In this document: positions 42,271-51,537 of the stretch, piece by piece
Position numbering within the stretch: position 1 is the stretch's first letter
Layout of the letters: each line of letters begins with the position of its first letter
Source: Nocardiopsis dassonvillei_B
GTDB lineage: Bacteria > Actinomycetota > Actinomycetes > Streptosporangiales > Streptosporangiaceae
DNA: 64,000 bases
Assembly (NCBI RefSeq): GCF_964273065.1
Contig: NZ_OZ186815.1
Location: forward strand, 2,046,001 to 2,110,000
Direction of reading: 5' to 3'
Notes under the pieces: model-generated
Databases searched by the model: none
What the model saw: only the letters and a program-made list of their open reading frames with translations
What the model was told of the DNA's origin: nothing
Made by a program: the position numbers and the translations under genes

Positions 42271-43203
42271 GTGAACTGGCAGACGGCGGCGATCCTCGCC
42301 GGGCTGGCCGCGGTGCTGCTCATCGCGCTGGCGGCGCTGTGGCAGTTCGTCAGCAGCGCCGAGCAGCGGCGGCTCATCGCCGCGCGCAGCGCCCTGGACC
42401 AGGCCGAGTACGCGGCGTCCACCCCCATGGCCCGGCTGGAGCAGGCCCTGCACCGCACCCAGTGGGGCGCCCGGCTGTCCCGCCGGATCGCCCGGTCGGG
42501 CACGGACCTGAAGGTGTCCACGTTCGTGGTCGCCCTGGCCGGCGGCTCGCTGCTGGCGGTGCTCGTGGTGTGGCAGGTGCTGGCGCCGTTCTTCGGGCTG
42601 CTGGCCGCGGCGGGGGTGGCGTTCCTGTTCTTCTCCTACCTGAACCGGGCCGAGGCCAAGCGCCGCGAGGAGTTCACCGGGCAGCTCCCCGACCTGGCAC
42701 GGGTGCTGGGCAACGCCACCTCCGCCGGGCTGGCGCTGCCGACGGCGGTGGCGATCGCCGCCGACGAGCTGGACGGCCCGGCCGGTGAGGAACTGCGGCG
42801 GATGACCGAGTCCATGAAGCTCGGCGCCTCGTTCGAGGAGGCCGTCGCCGAACTGCGCGAACGCATGCCGTCCCGGGAGCTGGGGGTGCTGCTGTCGACG
42901 CTGCTGGTGGCCTCCCGCTCCGGGGGTTCGCTGGTGACTGCGCTGCGGAACATCTCCACCACCCTGGAGAACCGCAAGGAGACCCGGCGCGAGGTGCAGA
43001 CCATCCTCAGCGAGACCACCAGCACCGTGTGGGCGCTGGGGTTCATGTCGGTGGGGGCGCTGTTCCTGATCAACGCCATCGAGCCGGGCATCCTGCGCAC
43101 CATGACCACCTCCCCGGCGGGCGTCGGGGTGCTGCTGGTGGTGGCCGCGCTGTTCGCCACCGGTTTCGCGCTGGTGTCCCGCATCACCAAGTTCGACCTG
43201 TAG
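42271..43203 (+). CDS. tadB: TadB inner-membrane platform protein
   Basis: 310 residues; GTG preceded by AAAGGAG. Hydrophobic helices at the N-terminus (ILAGLAAVLLIALAALWQFV), at ~80-125 (paired, ALAGGSLLAVLVVWQVLAPFFGLLAAAGVAFLFF) and at the C-terminus (GFMSVGALFLINAI; GVLLVVAALFATGFAL), around a GspF-like cytoplasmic region containing LPDLARVLGNATSAGLALPTAVAIAADEL and LLSTLLVASRSGGSLVTALRNISTTLENRKE. With TadC it forms the membrane platform on which TadA acts. Confidence 0.92.
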   Translation: MNWQTAAILAGLAAVLLIALAALWQFVSSAEQRRLIAARSALDQAEYAASTPMARLEQALHRTQWGARLSRRIARSGTDLKVSTFVVALAGGSLLAVLVVWQVLAPFFGLLAAAGVAFLFFSYLNRAEAKRREEFTGQLPDLARVLGNATSAGLALPTAVAIAADELDGPAGEELRRMTESMKLGASFEEAVAELRERMPSRELGVLLSTLLVASRSGGSLVTALRNISTTLENRKETRREVQTILSETTSTVWALGFMSVGALFLINAIEPGILRTMTTSPAGVGVLLVVAALFATGFALVSRITKFDL

Positions 43204-43215
43204 GAGCCTTTTCCG

Positions 43216-44118
43216 ATGAGCCTGTCCTGGGTCCTGCCCCTCGTGCTGTCGGCCGCCGCCGCCCTGGTCTTCCTGGTCGCCGTGTACGGGGTGTTCCTGA
43301 TGATGTCGCAGACCCGGGTGCGGGTGGACGATCCGGCGCCGCCCCCCGCCAAGGAGGAGCGGATGTTCGTCCTGCACCGGATCACCGAGGGGCTGGGGCG
43401 GCCTTTCTCGGGAGTGGTGCTGGAGTCGCTGGGCGAGTCGCGGCGGCGGTCGGTCTCCCGGCGCATCGAGGCGGCGGGGCGCCCGGACGGGCTCACCCTG
43501 GAGCGGTACCTGCGGCGCAAGATCGGCGAGATCGCGCTGTACGGGTCCCTGGGGACGCTGATGTTCCTGGCCGGCAACCCCCTGCTGGGGGTCATCGTGC
43601 TGGCGTTCGCGGGGCTGACCGACCTGAACCTGTACGTCCAGGCGCAGGAGCGCGCCGACCGGGTGCAGGCCCAGCTGCCGGACTTCCTGGACGTGCTCGC
43701 GGTGACGGTCAGCGCGGGGTTGTCGTTCCGGGCGGCGGTGGCGCGGGTGGCCGAGTCGATGCCGGGGGTGCTGGCCGACGAGTTCACGCTGGCGCTGCGC
43801 CAGATGGAGCTGGGAACCTCCCGCCGGGAGGCGTTCGAGATGCTGCGCCGCCGCAACCGCAACGACTCGCTGAGCAAGTTCGTGACCGCCATCCAGCAGG
43901 CCGAGGAGCTGGGCGCGCCGCTCAGCGACACGCTGGTGACCATCAGCCAGGACATGCGCCGCGCCGACGCCCAGTACATGCGGCGCAAGGCGCAGCGGCT
44001 GAACCCGCGTGTCACCATGATCACCGCGGTGACCCTGCTGCCGGGGCTGCTGCTGCTCATCGTCGGCTCGATGTTCCTGGGCACCGAGGTCGATCTCGGT
44101 GCCATTCTCGGCGGTTAG
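43216..44118 (+). CDS. tadC: TadC inner-membrane platform protein
   Basis: 300 residues, 12 bp after tadB. N-terminal helix (LPLVLSAAAALVFLVAVYGVFLMM), middle helix pair (YGSLGTLMFLAGNPLLGVIVLAFAGL) and C-terminal helix (TMITAVTLLPGLLLLIVGSMFLG). GspF-like core: LPDFLDVLAVTVSAGLSFRAAVARVAESMPGVLADEFTLALRQMELGTSRREAFEMLRRRNRNDSLSKFVTAIQQAEELGAPLSDTL. Last gene of the Tad assembly operon; no pilin or peptidase gene follows. Confidence 0.92.
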   Translation: MSLSWVLPLVLSAAAALVFLVAVYGVFLMMSQTRVRVDDPAPPPAKEERMFVLHRITEGLGRPFSGVVLESLGESRRRSVSRRIEAAGRPDGLTLERYLRRKIGEIALYGSLGTLMFLAGNPLLGVIVLAFAGLTDLNLYVQAQERADRVQAQLPDFLDVLAVTVSAGLSFRAAVARVAESMPGVLADEFTLALRQMELGTSRREAFEMLRRRNRNDSLSKFVTAIQQAEELGAPLSDTLVTISQDMRRADAQYMRRKAQRLNPRVTMITAVTLLPGLLLLIVGSMFLGTEVDLGAILGG

Positions 44119-44120
44119 CT

Positions 44121-44138
44121 CCGGCGGGGCTCCGCCGG
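44121..44138 (+). terminator. Hairpin after tadC
   Basis: CCGGCGG and CCGCCGG around loop GGCT, 2 nt after the tadC stop. A second perfect hairpin (CCGGCTCCGG, 1 nt, CCGGAGCCGG) follows at 44237-44257, so transcription probably ends in this gap from both sides. Confidence 0.6.
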
Positions 44139-44298
44139 GACGGCGGGCCGGGTGGCCGTCACCGGGCCCGCGGCCCGGAGCGCGTACCCGGTGCGCATCC
44201 CGGCGCTGCGCACCGGTTCGTCCCGGAAGGCGGACGCCGGCTCCGGCCCGGAGCCGGACACGGCCGCCCCGGGCGTCGCCGGGGCCGCCCCCTCAGGC

Positions 44299-46239
44299 TC
44301 AGAGGACGCCCGTCCGGAACAGCATCACCACCAGCACGCCGATCAGCAGGGCGACCACGGTGCCCGCGTTGACCAGCAGTGCCGTCCGGTCGCCCGTCGA
44401 CGTGTCGCGCACCATCGTGGCGGTGGTCCCGGCGGCCTCCCCCCGCGCGTCCCACCCGGGTGCGGGCGTCGCGTCGACCGGCGCGGTGTGTACGCCGAAC
44501 CCCGTGTCCGGCGCGGGCACCGGTGGCGTTCCGGCGACCGGCGGCGCGGCGGGGGCGGCGCCCGCGACGGCCGAGCCCTCCAACGTCATCGGGTCCGTGT
44601 AGATCCCGAACCCCGGGGAGCCCCCTCCCGGGGCGGGGGCGGCGCTCCCGGCCGCGGGTACCCCGGGCACGGCGGCGGTGGCCGGGCCCCGGGCATCGGG
44701 GACCCGCGGAACGGTCGTGTCGTCCGCGCCCGCGGGGGTGGCGGAGCGGCCCGGGAGAACGCCCGCCCCGCCGGCGGCCACGGGAACAGCCGGGGCCGTC
44801 GTCTCCCCGGTGCCCGCAGCGGTACCGGAACCGCCCGTGCCCGCCGCCCGGTCGACCACGGCACCCGCGTTCAGGACCGTGGTGTCGTCCGCACCCGCGG
44901 AACCGCCGGCACCGCCCGAAGCGACGCCCACGACCGGGACGGTCGTCTCGTCGGCCCCCTCAGGGCCACCGGTGCCGCCCGCGCCACCGCCATCAACAGC
45001 AGCACCCGTGACCGGGACGGTCACCTCGTCCGCACCCTCAGAACCACCAGAACCCCCCGCACCGCCGCTGTCGGCCGCGGCAACCGGAACGGTCGCCTCC
45101 TCCGTCCCGGAGGGGGCATCGGAAGCGCCCGTACCCGCACCGCCGCCGTCAACGACGGCACCCGGCTCCAGAACCGTGGTGTCATCCGCGCCCGCGGAAC
45201 CGCCGGCGCCGCCCGGGCGGGCATCCGCACCGGCCACGACGCCCGCCGCGGCCAGCGCCGCCGAGCCGTCCGAAGCGTCCGCGCCGTCAGAGGCTTCTGC
45301 GGCGGCCCCGGCGGCCCCGGCGGCTCCTGTACCACCGCGCCGTGCGGCCTTCCCCCCGCTCCCCGGGAGCACCGCGCGCAGGCGGACCGCCGTGGGCTCC
45401 CCGTCGCGTCCGTCCAGGTGGCTCAGGGCCGCCGCCAGTGCCTCATCCGCCGGGGGCCGCTCCCCCGGCTCGGGCGACAGCGCCCGCGCGACCACCCCGC
45501 GCAGGCCCTCCGGCACCCCCTCCAGGTCCACGGCGTCCTGCCGGGCCCGCCGCTCCATCTCCACCAGCGCCGCCCTGCGGCCCAGACGGGCCGCGGGCGA
45601 CTCGCCGAACGGCTCCCGCCCCGTCGCCGCCAGCACCACCAGGCATGCCCACCCGAACACGTCCGCCGCCGCCGTCGACAGCCCGTCCTCGTACACCTCC
45701 GGAGCCGTCCACCCCGGGACGCCCCGCAGTCCCGGCACCGCCGGGGCCTCCGCCCGGCGCCCCAGCCCCGTGTCCAGCAGGCGGGGCCCCGCGTCGGTGA
45801 GCACCAGCACGTCCGGCCCCACCTCCCCGTGCGCGGTCCCCTCCCCGTGCAGCACCGACAGCGCCTCGGCCACCGCGGCCGCCAGCATCACCGCACCCCA
45901 CTCGGGCAGCGCCCCCCGCGCGGCCACGTGCCTGCGCAGGTCCGGCCCCGGCTGGTCGGGCAGCACCGCCCACGGCCGCCCGTCGAGCTCACCCGTGTCC
46001 ACCGCACCGACCGCGCACACCCCCGCGTCCCGGGGCTCGGGAAGCGCCTCGGGAGCGGCCTCAGCCGCCGCCAGGGCGAGCACCACCGGTTCTCCGCCGT
46101 TGCGGCGCGCCGCGTACAGGACACCTCCGCCGGTGTCGGCGACCCTGCCCTCGATCCGGTATCCGCCGACCTCCGGCGGGTCATCGGAGGTGAGGGGCTC
46201 GGTGCGCGCGCAGAGGCTCTGCGAGGGGTGCGACGTCAT
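44299..46239 (-). CDS. Membrane-anchored Ser/Thr pseudokinase with Thr-Val repeats
   Basis: 646 residues from the ATG 9 nt after GGAGG. Residues ~20-280 have the protein-kinase fold: GGYRIEGRVADTGGGVLYAAR, DGRPWAVLPDQPGPDLRRHV, AVAEALSVLHGEG, WTAPEVYEDGLSTAAADVFGWACLVVLAATGREPFG. Key residues are lost: the HRDLKPxN loop reads HGEVGPDV (no catalytic Asp), DFG reads DTG, and no VAxK lysine is evident. The middle ~320 residues are Gly/Ala/Thr repeats with about nine DDTTVL or ETTVPV words. One helix (VNAGTVVALLIGVLVVMLF) lies at the C-terminus. Probably a signalling scaffold instead of an enzyme. Confidence 0.8.
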   Translation of the reverse strand: MTSHPSQSLCARTEPLTSDDPPEVGGYRIEGRVADTGGGVLYAARRNGGEPVVLALAAAEAAPEALPEPRDAGVCAVGAVDTGELDGRPWAVLPDQPGPDLRRHVAARGALPEWGAVMLAAAVAEALSVLHGEGTAHGEVGPDVLVLTDAGPRLLDTGLGRRAEAPAVPGLRGVPGWTAPEVYEDGLSTAAADVFGWACLVVLAATGREPFGESPAARLGRRAALVEMERRARQDAVDLEGVPEGLRGVVARALSPEPGERPPADEALAAALSHLDGRDGEPTAVRLRAVLPGSGGKAARRGGTGAAGAAGAAAEASDGADASDGSAALAAAGVVAGADARPGGAGGSAGADDTTVLEPGAVVDGGGAGTGASDAPSGTEEATVPVAAADSGGAGGSGGSEGADEVTVPVTGAAVDGGGAGGTGGPEGADETTVPVVGVASGGAGGSAGADDTTVLNAGAVVDRAAGTGGSGTAAGTGETTAPAVPVAAGGAGVLPGRSATPAGADDTTVPRVPDARGPATAAVPGVPAAGSAAPAPGGGSPGFGIYTDPMTLEGSAVAGAAPAAPPVAGTPPVPAPDTGFGVHTAPVDATPAPGWDARGEAAGTTATMVRDTSTGDRTALLVNAGTVVALLIGVLVVMLFRTGVL

Positions 46240-46373
46240 GAGGGGTATGCCTCCGTTGTCCTGTTCCGATACCGCACATCGTCGCGCCTGGAACGCCCCC
46301 CGGCAAACCGTTGACCGCTCCCGGCCGCCCGCACCCGCCGCCCCCGGCCGCCACCGTCCCCGGCCGCGCACGC

Positions 46374-46403
46374 GGCCCCTCCCCGGGGGATCGGGGAGGG
46401 GCC
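46374..46403 (-). terminator. Hairpin terminator after the subtilase gene
   Basis: Arms GGCCCCTCCCC and GGGGAGGGGCC, 11 bp, 8-nt loop, 29 nt downstream of the leftward subtilase stop. Confidence 0.7.
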
Positions 46404-46431
46404 GCTCAGGGGATGGGCGATGGGGTGGGTG

Positions 46432-48207
46432 TTACAGCCTGACCGTCCTGCTCGCCGTGGCGCTCACGCCGTCGGCGTCCGTGACGGTCAGCGTGACGAC
46501 GTAGGTGCCGGGGCCCGGGTAGAAGTGCCAGGTGCGGGCGCCGCCGCCGGTGTACCCGTCACCGAAGTCCCACGCGTAGGACACGATCGGGGCGTCGCCC
46601 GCCGTGGGGGAGGAGGCGTCGAACTCGCAGATGTACCAGAAGGTGTAGCAGCCGCCGCTGAAGTCGGCCGTGGGCCCCTCGCCGCCGCCGGGGGACCCCA
46701 CCGAGACGGTCGCGGTGGTGCTGTCGGTCGCCCCGGAGTCATCGGTGACCGTGAGGGTCACGGTGTAGTCGCCCTCGGCGCCGTAGGTGTGCTCCACGGT
46801 GGCGCCGCTGTCGCCCGCGCCGTCGCCGAACTCCCACTCCCAGCCGGTGACCTCACCGTCGGAGGTGGAGGCGGAGCCGTCGAAGGAGCAGGTCAGGGTG
46901 GTGTCGTCGCAGGTGTGGGTGATCGCGGCGACCGGTCCGCCGGGCGGGTCGGCGTCGCCGTCGGCCGGGAAGATGTCGGGGTCGCCGACGTCGAGCAGGG
47001 GCTCGTGGTACCCGTCTCCGGAGGTGTCGTTCCAGTCCTGGTTGCCGGCCGAGACGAGGGTGTCGTAGATCGCCATGACCCCGTTGCGGTCGCCGGGCTT
47101 GGCGTTGCCGGCGGCCAGCAGCGCCAGTCCGCCCGCGGCGTGCGGGGAGGCCATGGAGGTGCCGCTCATGGTCTGGTACCCGCCTCCGGGCGCTGTGGAG
47201 AGGATGCAGGAGCCGGGGGCGGTGATCTCGACGACCTGGCCGAAGTTGGAGAAGTAGGACAGGGTGTCGTCGGCGTCGCGGGTGCAGGAGAGGGGTCCGC
47301 CGCTGCCGCCGGGAGCGCCGTCGGAGTCCGCCATCGAGGACACGGTGAGCACGTCGGGGTGGTTGGCGGGGAAGAAGTTCGCCGCGTTGCGGGAGCTGTT
47401 GCCCGCGGCGACCGCGAACGCCACACCGGCGTCGACGGCCGAGGCGATCGCCTGGCTGAGCGCCTGGTCGGTGCACCCCTCGCAGCCCAGGCTCATGTTG
47501 GCGACGGCGATGGCCCCGGCGTTCGCCGCGACGTAGTCCACTCCGGCGGTGATCCCCGCCAGGCTCCCGCTTCCGCCGGCCGTGAGCACCTGGACGTTCC
47601 AGATGTCCGCCCCGGGGGCCATGCCGACGACCCCCTCGCCGTTGTCGATGGCTCCGATGCTGCCCGCGACGTGGGTTCCGTGCCCGTTCCCGTCGGTGGC
47701 GGTGTTGGCGACGCAGGTACCGCTGGTGCAGTTGACGGACTTCACGACGTTGAGGTCGGGGTGGGCCCCGTCGACACCGGTGTCCAGCACGGCGACGGCC
47801 ACGTCGGGGACGTAGTCGTCCTGCCCGTTGATGGCGAGGCTTGGGTTGTCGGGGGCGAAGGTGCGGGCGATGCCGTCGGGCACGTCCTGTTCGAAGGTGT
47901 GGACCGGCTGGTCCTCCTGGACGTAGGCCACCTCCGGGTCCCGGAGGAGGTCGGCGGCGTCGGCCGCGCTCATCTCGGCCGCGTAGCCGGTGAGGGCGTG
48001 CTCGTAGACGCCGATGGGGTCGTCGCCGTTGCGTTCGGCGACCTCTTCGGGGGTGGCGGCGTCGTCCAGGACGACGATGTAGACGCGCTCGGTGGTGTCG
48101 GAGGTGTCGAGGAAGTCCGGGACCTCCTCCGCGAGGGCCGGTGCTGCGAACATGACAGGTAGCAGGGCGAAGGCCGCGAGGGCCGCGCCTACCTTGCTCT
48201 TGCGCAT
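46432..48207 (-). CDS. Secreted S8 (subtilisin-type) protease with two PKD domains
   Basis: 591 residues from the ATG of MRKSKVGAALAAFALLPVMFAAPALAEE, a clear Sec signal peptide; the frame is open further upstream. An I9-type propeptide follows (RVYIVVLDDAATPEEVAERN...AYVQEDQPVHTF). Catalytic triad: Asp in VAVLDTGVDG (~139), His in GHGTHVAG (~178), oxyanion Asn in VAAGNSS, Ser in GTSMASPHAAG (~350). Two PKD domains end the protein, each with a WEFGDG / WDFGDG signature and a Y-x-V-T-L-T-V-T-D strand. It should degrade protein outside the cell. Several Cys pairs fit extracellular disulfides. Single-gene unit with its own terminator. Confidence 0.95.
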   Translation of the reverse strand: MRKSKVGAALAAFALLPVMFAAPALAEEVPDFLDTSDTTERVYIVVLDDAATPEEVAERNGDDPIGVYEHALTGYAAEMSAADAADLLRDPEVAYVQEDQPVHTFEQDVPDGIARTFAPDNPSLAINGQDDYVPDVAVAVLDTGVDGAHPDLNVVKSVNCTSGTCVANTATDGNGHGTHVAGSIGAIDNGEGVVGMAPGADIWNVQVLTAGGSGSLAGITAGVDYVAANAGAIAVANMSLGCEGCTDQALSQAIASAVDAGVAFAVAAGNSSRNAANFFPANHPDVLTVSSMADSDGAPGGSGGPLSCTRDADDTLSYFSNFGQVVEITAPGSCILSTAPGGGYQTMSGTSMASPHAAGGLALLAAGNAKPGDRNGVMAIYDTLVSAGNQDWNDTSGDGYHEPLLDVGDPDIFPADGDADPPGGPVAAITHTCDDTTLTCSFDGSASTSDGEVTGWEWEFGDGAGDSGATVEHTYGAEGDYTVTLTVTDDSGATDSTTATVSVGSPGGGEGPTADFSGGCYTFWYICEFDASSPTAGDAPIVSYAWDFGDGYTGGGARTWHFYPGPGTYVVTLTVTDADGVSATASRTVRL

Positions 48208-48453
48208 GGTGCGGAGAACCCTTCGGGGGGATGGTGGGGGACGGGGGATGTGGAAGGGTGGCCACCCGGGATCAGGATCCGTCACGGAGGGCGACCCTGA
48301 CCATCCGTGTCCACTACGTAACTTCGACCCCGCCGGGGGGTCCTACGTAGTGCCCCCGCCGCCACTACCTACCCGGGCCCCGCCGACCCCGTGAGGCGGT
48401 GAAGGCCTCCGGGACCGGCGGTGTCCGGGCGGGTGGGACCGCCCGTGCCGGGG

Positions 48454-49476
48454 TCAGCCCGGCAGGGGGATCTCCGCGAGCACCGGGAGCAGGGCGTCCT
48501 CCTCGTGGTCGAGGTGGGCCTCCAGTTCCCGGCTCATCCGCTCCAGGTCGGCGCGGAACACGGCCGGGTCGGCGGTGGAGACCTGCGTCAGCAGTTCCTG
48601 GATTCCGCCGCGGATGCGGTCGACCTCGCGGTGCTGCTCCGACAGCAGCTTCAGGGTGTCGGCCAGGTGCGGGTGCTGCTCCGCCAGGACCGGGAACATG
48701 TGCTCCTCCCGGTCGTGGTGGAGCCGCAGGGAGTCGCAGAACCCCAGGCAGTGCTGGCGCAGCTGGAGGCTGAGCCCGGGCGCGGGGACGGTCCCCTCCC
48801 GGGCGGCGCGCTCGTCGCGGTCCGCGAGGTAGACGTCGGTCTCCTCGCGCACCCTGCGCAGCTGTCCGCGCAGCCACCGGTGGACCCGCACCAGGCCCTC
48901 GGCGAGGTCGGTGGGGGGCTCCTCGGCCTCCTCCCCGGAATCCTCGGCGGTCACCGGTTCGAGGACCACCACGGGCAGGATCCGGTCGGTCCCCGCCTGG
49001 TAGTCGCCGTATCCGGGGGCCGTCCGGACCGCTTCGGCGAACAGGCGGTCGCGGTCGTCCCCCTCGGCGGGGACGGCGATCGCCGTGAACTCCTCGGTAC
49101 CCAGTTCGACCCGGACCACGGGGTGGGCGAGCACGTTGTGGTACCAGGCGGGGTGGCGGTCGGAGCCCCCCGCGGAGGCGATGACGAACAGCCGCCCGTC
49201 GGCACGGACGTACCCGAGCGGGCTGGTGGTCTCACGGCCGCTGCGCGCCCCGGTGGTGGTGAGCAGCAGCAGGTCGCCGCCCTCGAACATGCCGCCGACG
49301 CGGCCTCCGTTGGCGCGGAACTCCGCGACCACGGGGCGGTTGAAGTCGGTGACGTGAGGCTCGGGCCGGGCGTGCGGCCCCTGACCGCCGGGCTCGGCCG
49401 CCCCGTCGGCGCCCCGCTCAGCGGCGTGGGCCCCGCGGGCGTCCCGGGCCTCGTGGGTGTTCTGGTGGTCGGGCAA
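48454..49476 (-). CDS. F420-type nitroreductase domain fused to a hemerythrin domain
   Basis: 340 residues from a TTG chosen because GAGAGGAG lies just upstream and no better start exists. Residues ~40-185 are the Ddn/DUF385 split-barrel: VTDFNRPVVAEFRANGGRVGGMFEGGDLLLLTTTGARSGRETTSPLGYVRADGRLFVIASAGGSDRHPAWYHNVLAHPVVRVELG, a deazaflavin (F420)-binding fold. After an acidic linker, residues ~205-340 form a hemerythrin-like four-helix bundle with Fe-ligand candidates: His of LRQHCLGFCDSLRLHHDREEHMFPVL, SEQHREVDRI and LEAHLDHEEDALLPVL. The combination suggests redox or oxygen/NO-linked chemistry; substrate is unknown. Confidence 0.85.
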   Translation of the reverse strand: MPDHQNTHEARDARGAHAAERGADGAAEPGGQGPHARPEPHVTDFNRPVVAEFRANGGRVGGMFEGGDLLLLTTTGARSGRETTSPLGYVRADGRLFVIASAGGSDRHPAWYHNVLAHPVVRVELGTEEFTAIAVPAEGDDRDRLFAEAVRTAPGYGDYQAGTDRILPVVVLEPVTAEDSGEEAEEPPTDLAEGLVRVHRWLRGQLRRVREETDVYLADRDERAAREGTVPAPGLSLQLRQHCLGFCDSLRLHHDREEHMFPVLAEQHPHLADTLKLLSEQHREVDRIRGGIQELLTQVSTADPAVFRADLERMSRELEAHLDHEEDALLPVLAEIPLPG

Positions 49477-49930
49477 GGGTCTCCTCTCGGTGGAAGGTGA
49501 ATGCGGGTGGGCGGCCGCCCGAGAGGGCCGTGCACGCGACAGCGCGGACACGGCTTCGGGATGGGGGGCACGCCGACGTCCGCGGGCGCGCCGGAACGCG
49601 AACGGGGTCGGGGTGCGGGGACCGGGAGGCCGTCGGCATCGGGCGCGGCTCAGGGCCGCACCGGGACGCGGATCAGGCGTGCTGGGTGCTCATGTCGGCT
49701 CTCCCTGTGTTCGTGTGCTCGCCCGTCGACCCGACCGGCCCACTGCTCGTGGTCGGGGACACGTGGCACGGGCGAAACCGTACGCGACCCCGCGGGGCGT
49801 CGTCAACCGCCGGATGCTCCGCGCGGTAGGGCCCGCCCCACCGGGGATCGGCGGGTGCGCCCCAGCGACCGCGGCGCCCGGTCTCCGTAGTTTCGAAGGC
49901 CTCGGAACCCCGACGGGACAGGAGACAGCG
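49477..49930. other. Divergent intergenic region
   Basis: About 450 bp between the leftward fusion gene and the rightward DUF418 gene. No supported gene. TAGTTTCG at ~49887 is a possible -10 for the rightward gene. Confidence 0.35.
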
Positions 49931-51190
49931 ATGGCTGCACGGGAACAGGGGCGGGTCGGACCCGCGCGGGCGGACGGGCCGGGACGGGGGCGGCGCTCAC
50001 TGGCCCCGGACCTGGCCCGGGGGTTCATGCTGCTGTTCATCGCGCTGGTGAACGCGGGTTTCTTCCTCACCGGGCCGGACACCGTCCGCACCCTCGCCGA
50101 CCGGGTGGTGGCGCTCGTCCAGCTCACCCTGGTGTCGGGGCGGGCGATCCCGCTGTTCGCCCTGCTGTTCGGCTACGGCGCGGTGATGATCGTGCGCCGG
50201 GTCCGGGCGTCCGGCGGAGGCTGGGTGCAGGCGCGCATCCTGCTGCGGCGGCGCGGGTGGGTGATGCTGGCGCTGGGGTTCGTCCACGGCGTCCTGCTGC
50301 TTCCGGTGGACATCCTGGGTGCGTACGGGCTGGCGCTGCTGGTGTTCGTCGGGCTGGTGCGGGCGCGTGACGTGACCCTGTGGTGGACGGCGGGGGTGCT
50401 GGCGGTGGTGTCGGCCGTGATCCACGGGGCGTCGGTGTGGGCGATCCCGGCGGACGGCGGGGACGGCGCGGACCGGGCGGCGGCCGTGCCCTCCCTGGTG
50501 GAGCCGACCTTCCTCGGGGCGTCCGTCGAGCGGTTCCACGAGTGGACGCTGTACACGCCGATCACGATGCTGCTGGTGGCCATGCCGATGATCGCGGTGG
50601 GCGTCTGGGCCGGTCACCGCCGGTTCCTGGAGGATCCGGGGGCGCACCGGCCGCTGCTGCGGGCGGCCGCGGCCTGGGGGCTGGGACTCGGGGTGCTGTC
50701 GGGCCTGCCGAGCGCGCTGGTGTCGGCGGAGCTGTGGGCCGTGGGACCGCGCCTGGACGGTGCGCTGGCGGTGCTGCACGACCTGGGCGGCTGGGCGGGC
50801 GGCGTCGGCTGGGCCGCGCTGATCACCCTGCTCGCCGCCCGCTGGGAGCTCCGCCCCTCCGACACCGCGGACACCGCCGCGGCCCCCGTGGAACGCCGCC
50901 CCGTCGCACACGCCCCCGGGCCGGTGGTGACTGCCGTCGCGGCCGTGGGCGAGCGCTCACTGAGCTGCTACCTCCTGCAGTCCCTGGTGTTCACCGCGGT
51001 GTTCGCCCCCTACGGGCTGGGACTGGGTGCGACCCTGGGCGCCGCGGGAGCGGCCGCCGTGGGGACCGCGACCTGGCTGGTGTCGGTGGCGTTCGCCGAG
51101 GCCCTGCGCCGGGCGGGCCGCCGCGGTCCCGCCGAGGTGCTGATGCGCCGCCTGGTGCGGCGGCGCGAACCCCTGGTCCGCACCTCCTGA
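49931..51190 (+). CDS. DUF418 multi-spanning membrane protein (YeiB type)
   Basis: 419 residues; ATG after ACAGGAGACAGCG. The opening RSLAPDLARGFMLLFIALVNAGFFL, RAIPLFALLFGYGAVMIVRR and LLRRRGWVMLALGFVHGVLLLPVDILGAYGLALLVFVGLV are diagnostic of the family, and the C-terminal DUF418 region contains VGERSLSCYLLQSLVFTAVFAPYGLGLG. About ten membrane helices. The family is distantly like acyltransferase-3 proteins; the reaction is unknown. Confidence 0.9.
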   Translation: MAAREQGRVGPARADGPGRGRRSLAPDLARGFMLLFIALVNAGFFLTGPDTVRTLADRVVALVQLTLVSGRAIPLFALLFGYGAVMIVRRVRASGGGWVQARILLRRRGWVMLALGFVHGVLLLPVDILGAYGLALLVFVGLVRARDVTLWWTAGVLAVVSAVIHGASVWAIPADGGDGADRAAAVPSLVEPTFLGASVERFHEWTLYTPITMLLVAMPMIAVGVWAGHRRFLEDPGAHRPLLRAAAAWGLGLGVLSGLPSALVSAELWAVGPRLDGALAVLHDLGGWAGGVGWAALITLLAARWELRPSDTADTAAAPVERRPVAHAPGPVVTAVAAVGERSLSCYLLQSLVFTAVFAPYGLGLGATLGAAGAAAVGTATWLVSVAFAEALRRAGRRGPAEVLMRRLVRRREPLVRTS

Positions 51191-51537
51191 CCACCGGCCC
51201 CGCATGCGGTGACCCGGCACCCCGGCCCCGCCCCGGGCCGTCGTTCCGGCCTCCGACGGAACGGCGGTCCGAGGCGCCCGGGGCGCCCGGTTGCCGTTCG
51301 CCCTCCCGAGCTCCCTGCACCCCCGCCCCTGACGGAGGAGGCGCTTCCCCGGCGCCCGGGACAGCGGATACACCCGCCCGGGCGGGAACCGGTCCCGCGC
51401 CGGTGCCGTCCGCGCCGGTGCGGTGCCCGCCCGGGTCCCGGCCTCCGCCTGGCCCCTCCCGCGACCGGGGGCCGCCCCGGCGGGGCGGCCCCCGGTGTCC
51501 TCCATGCCCGCGGACGCGCCGACCCGCGGACGGTGCG
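51191..51537. other. Intergenic region between convergent genes
   Basis: About 350 bp of Pro/Arg-coding-like GC-rich sequence without a supported gene. A short CCGGGGCGCCCGG-type inverted repeat at ~51275 may help termination. Confidence 0.35.
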
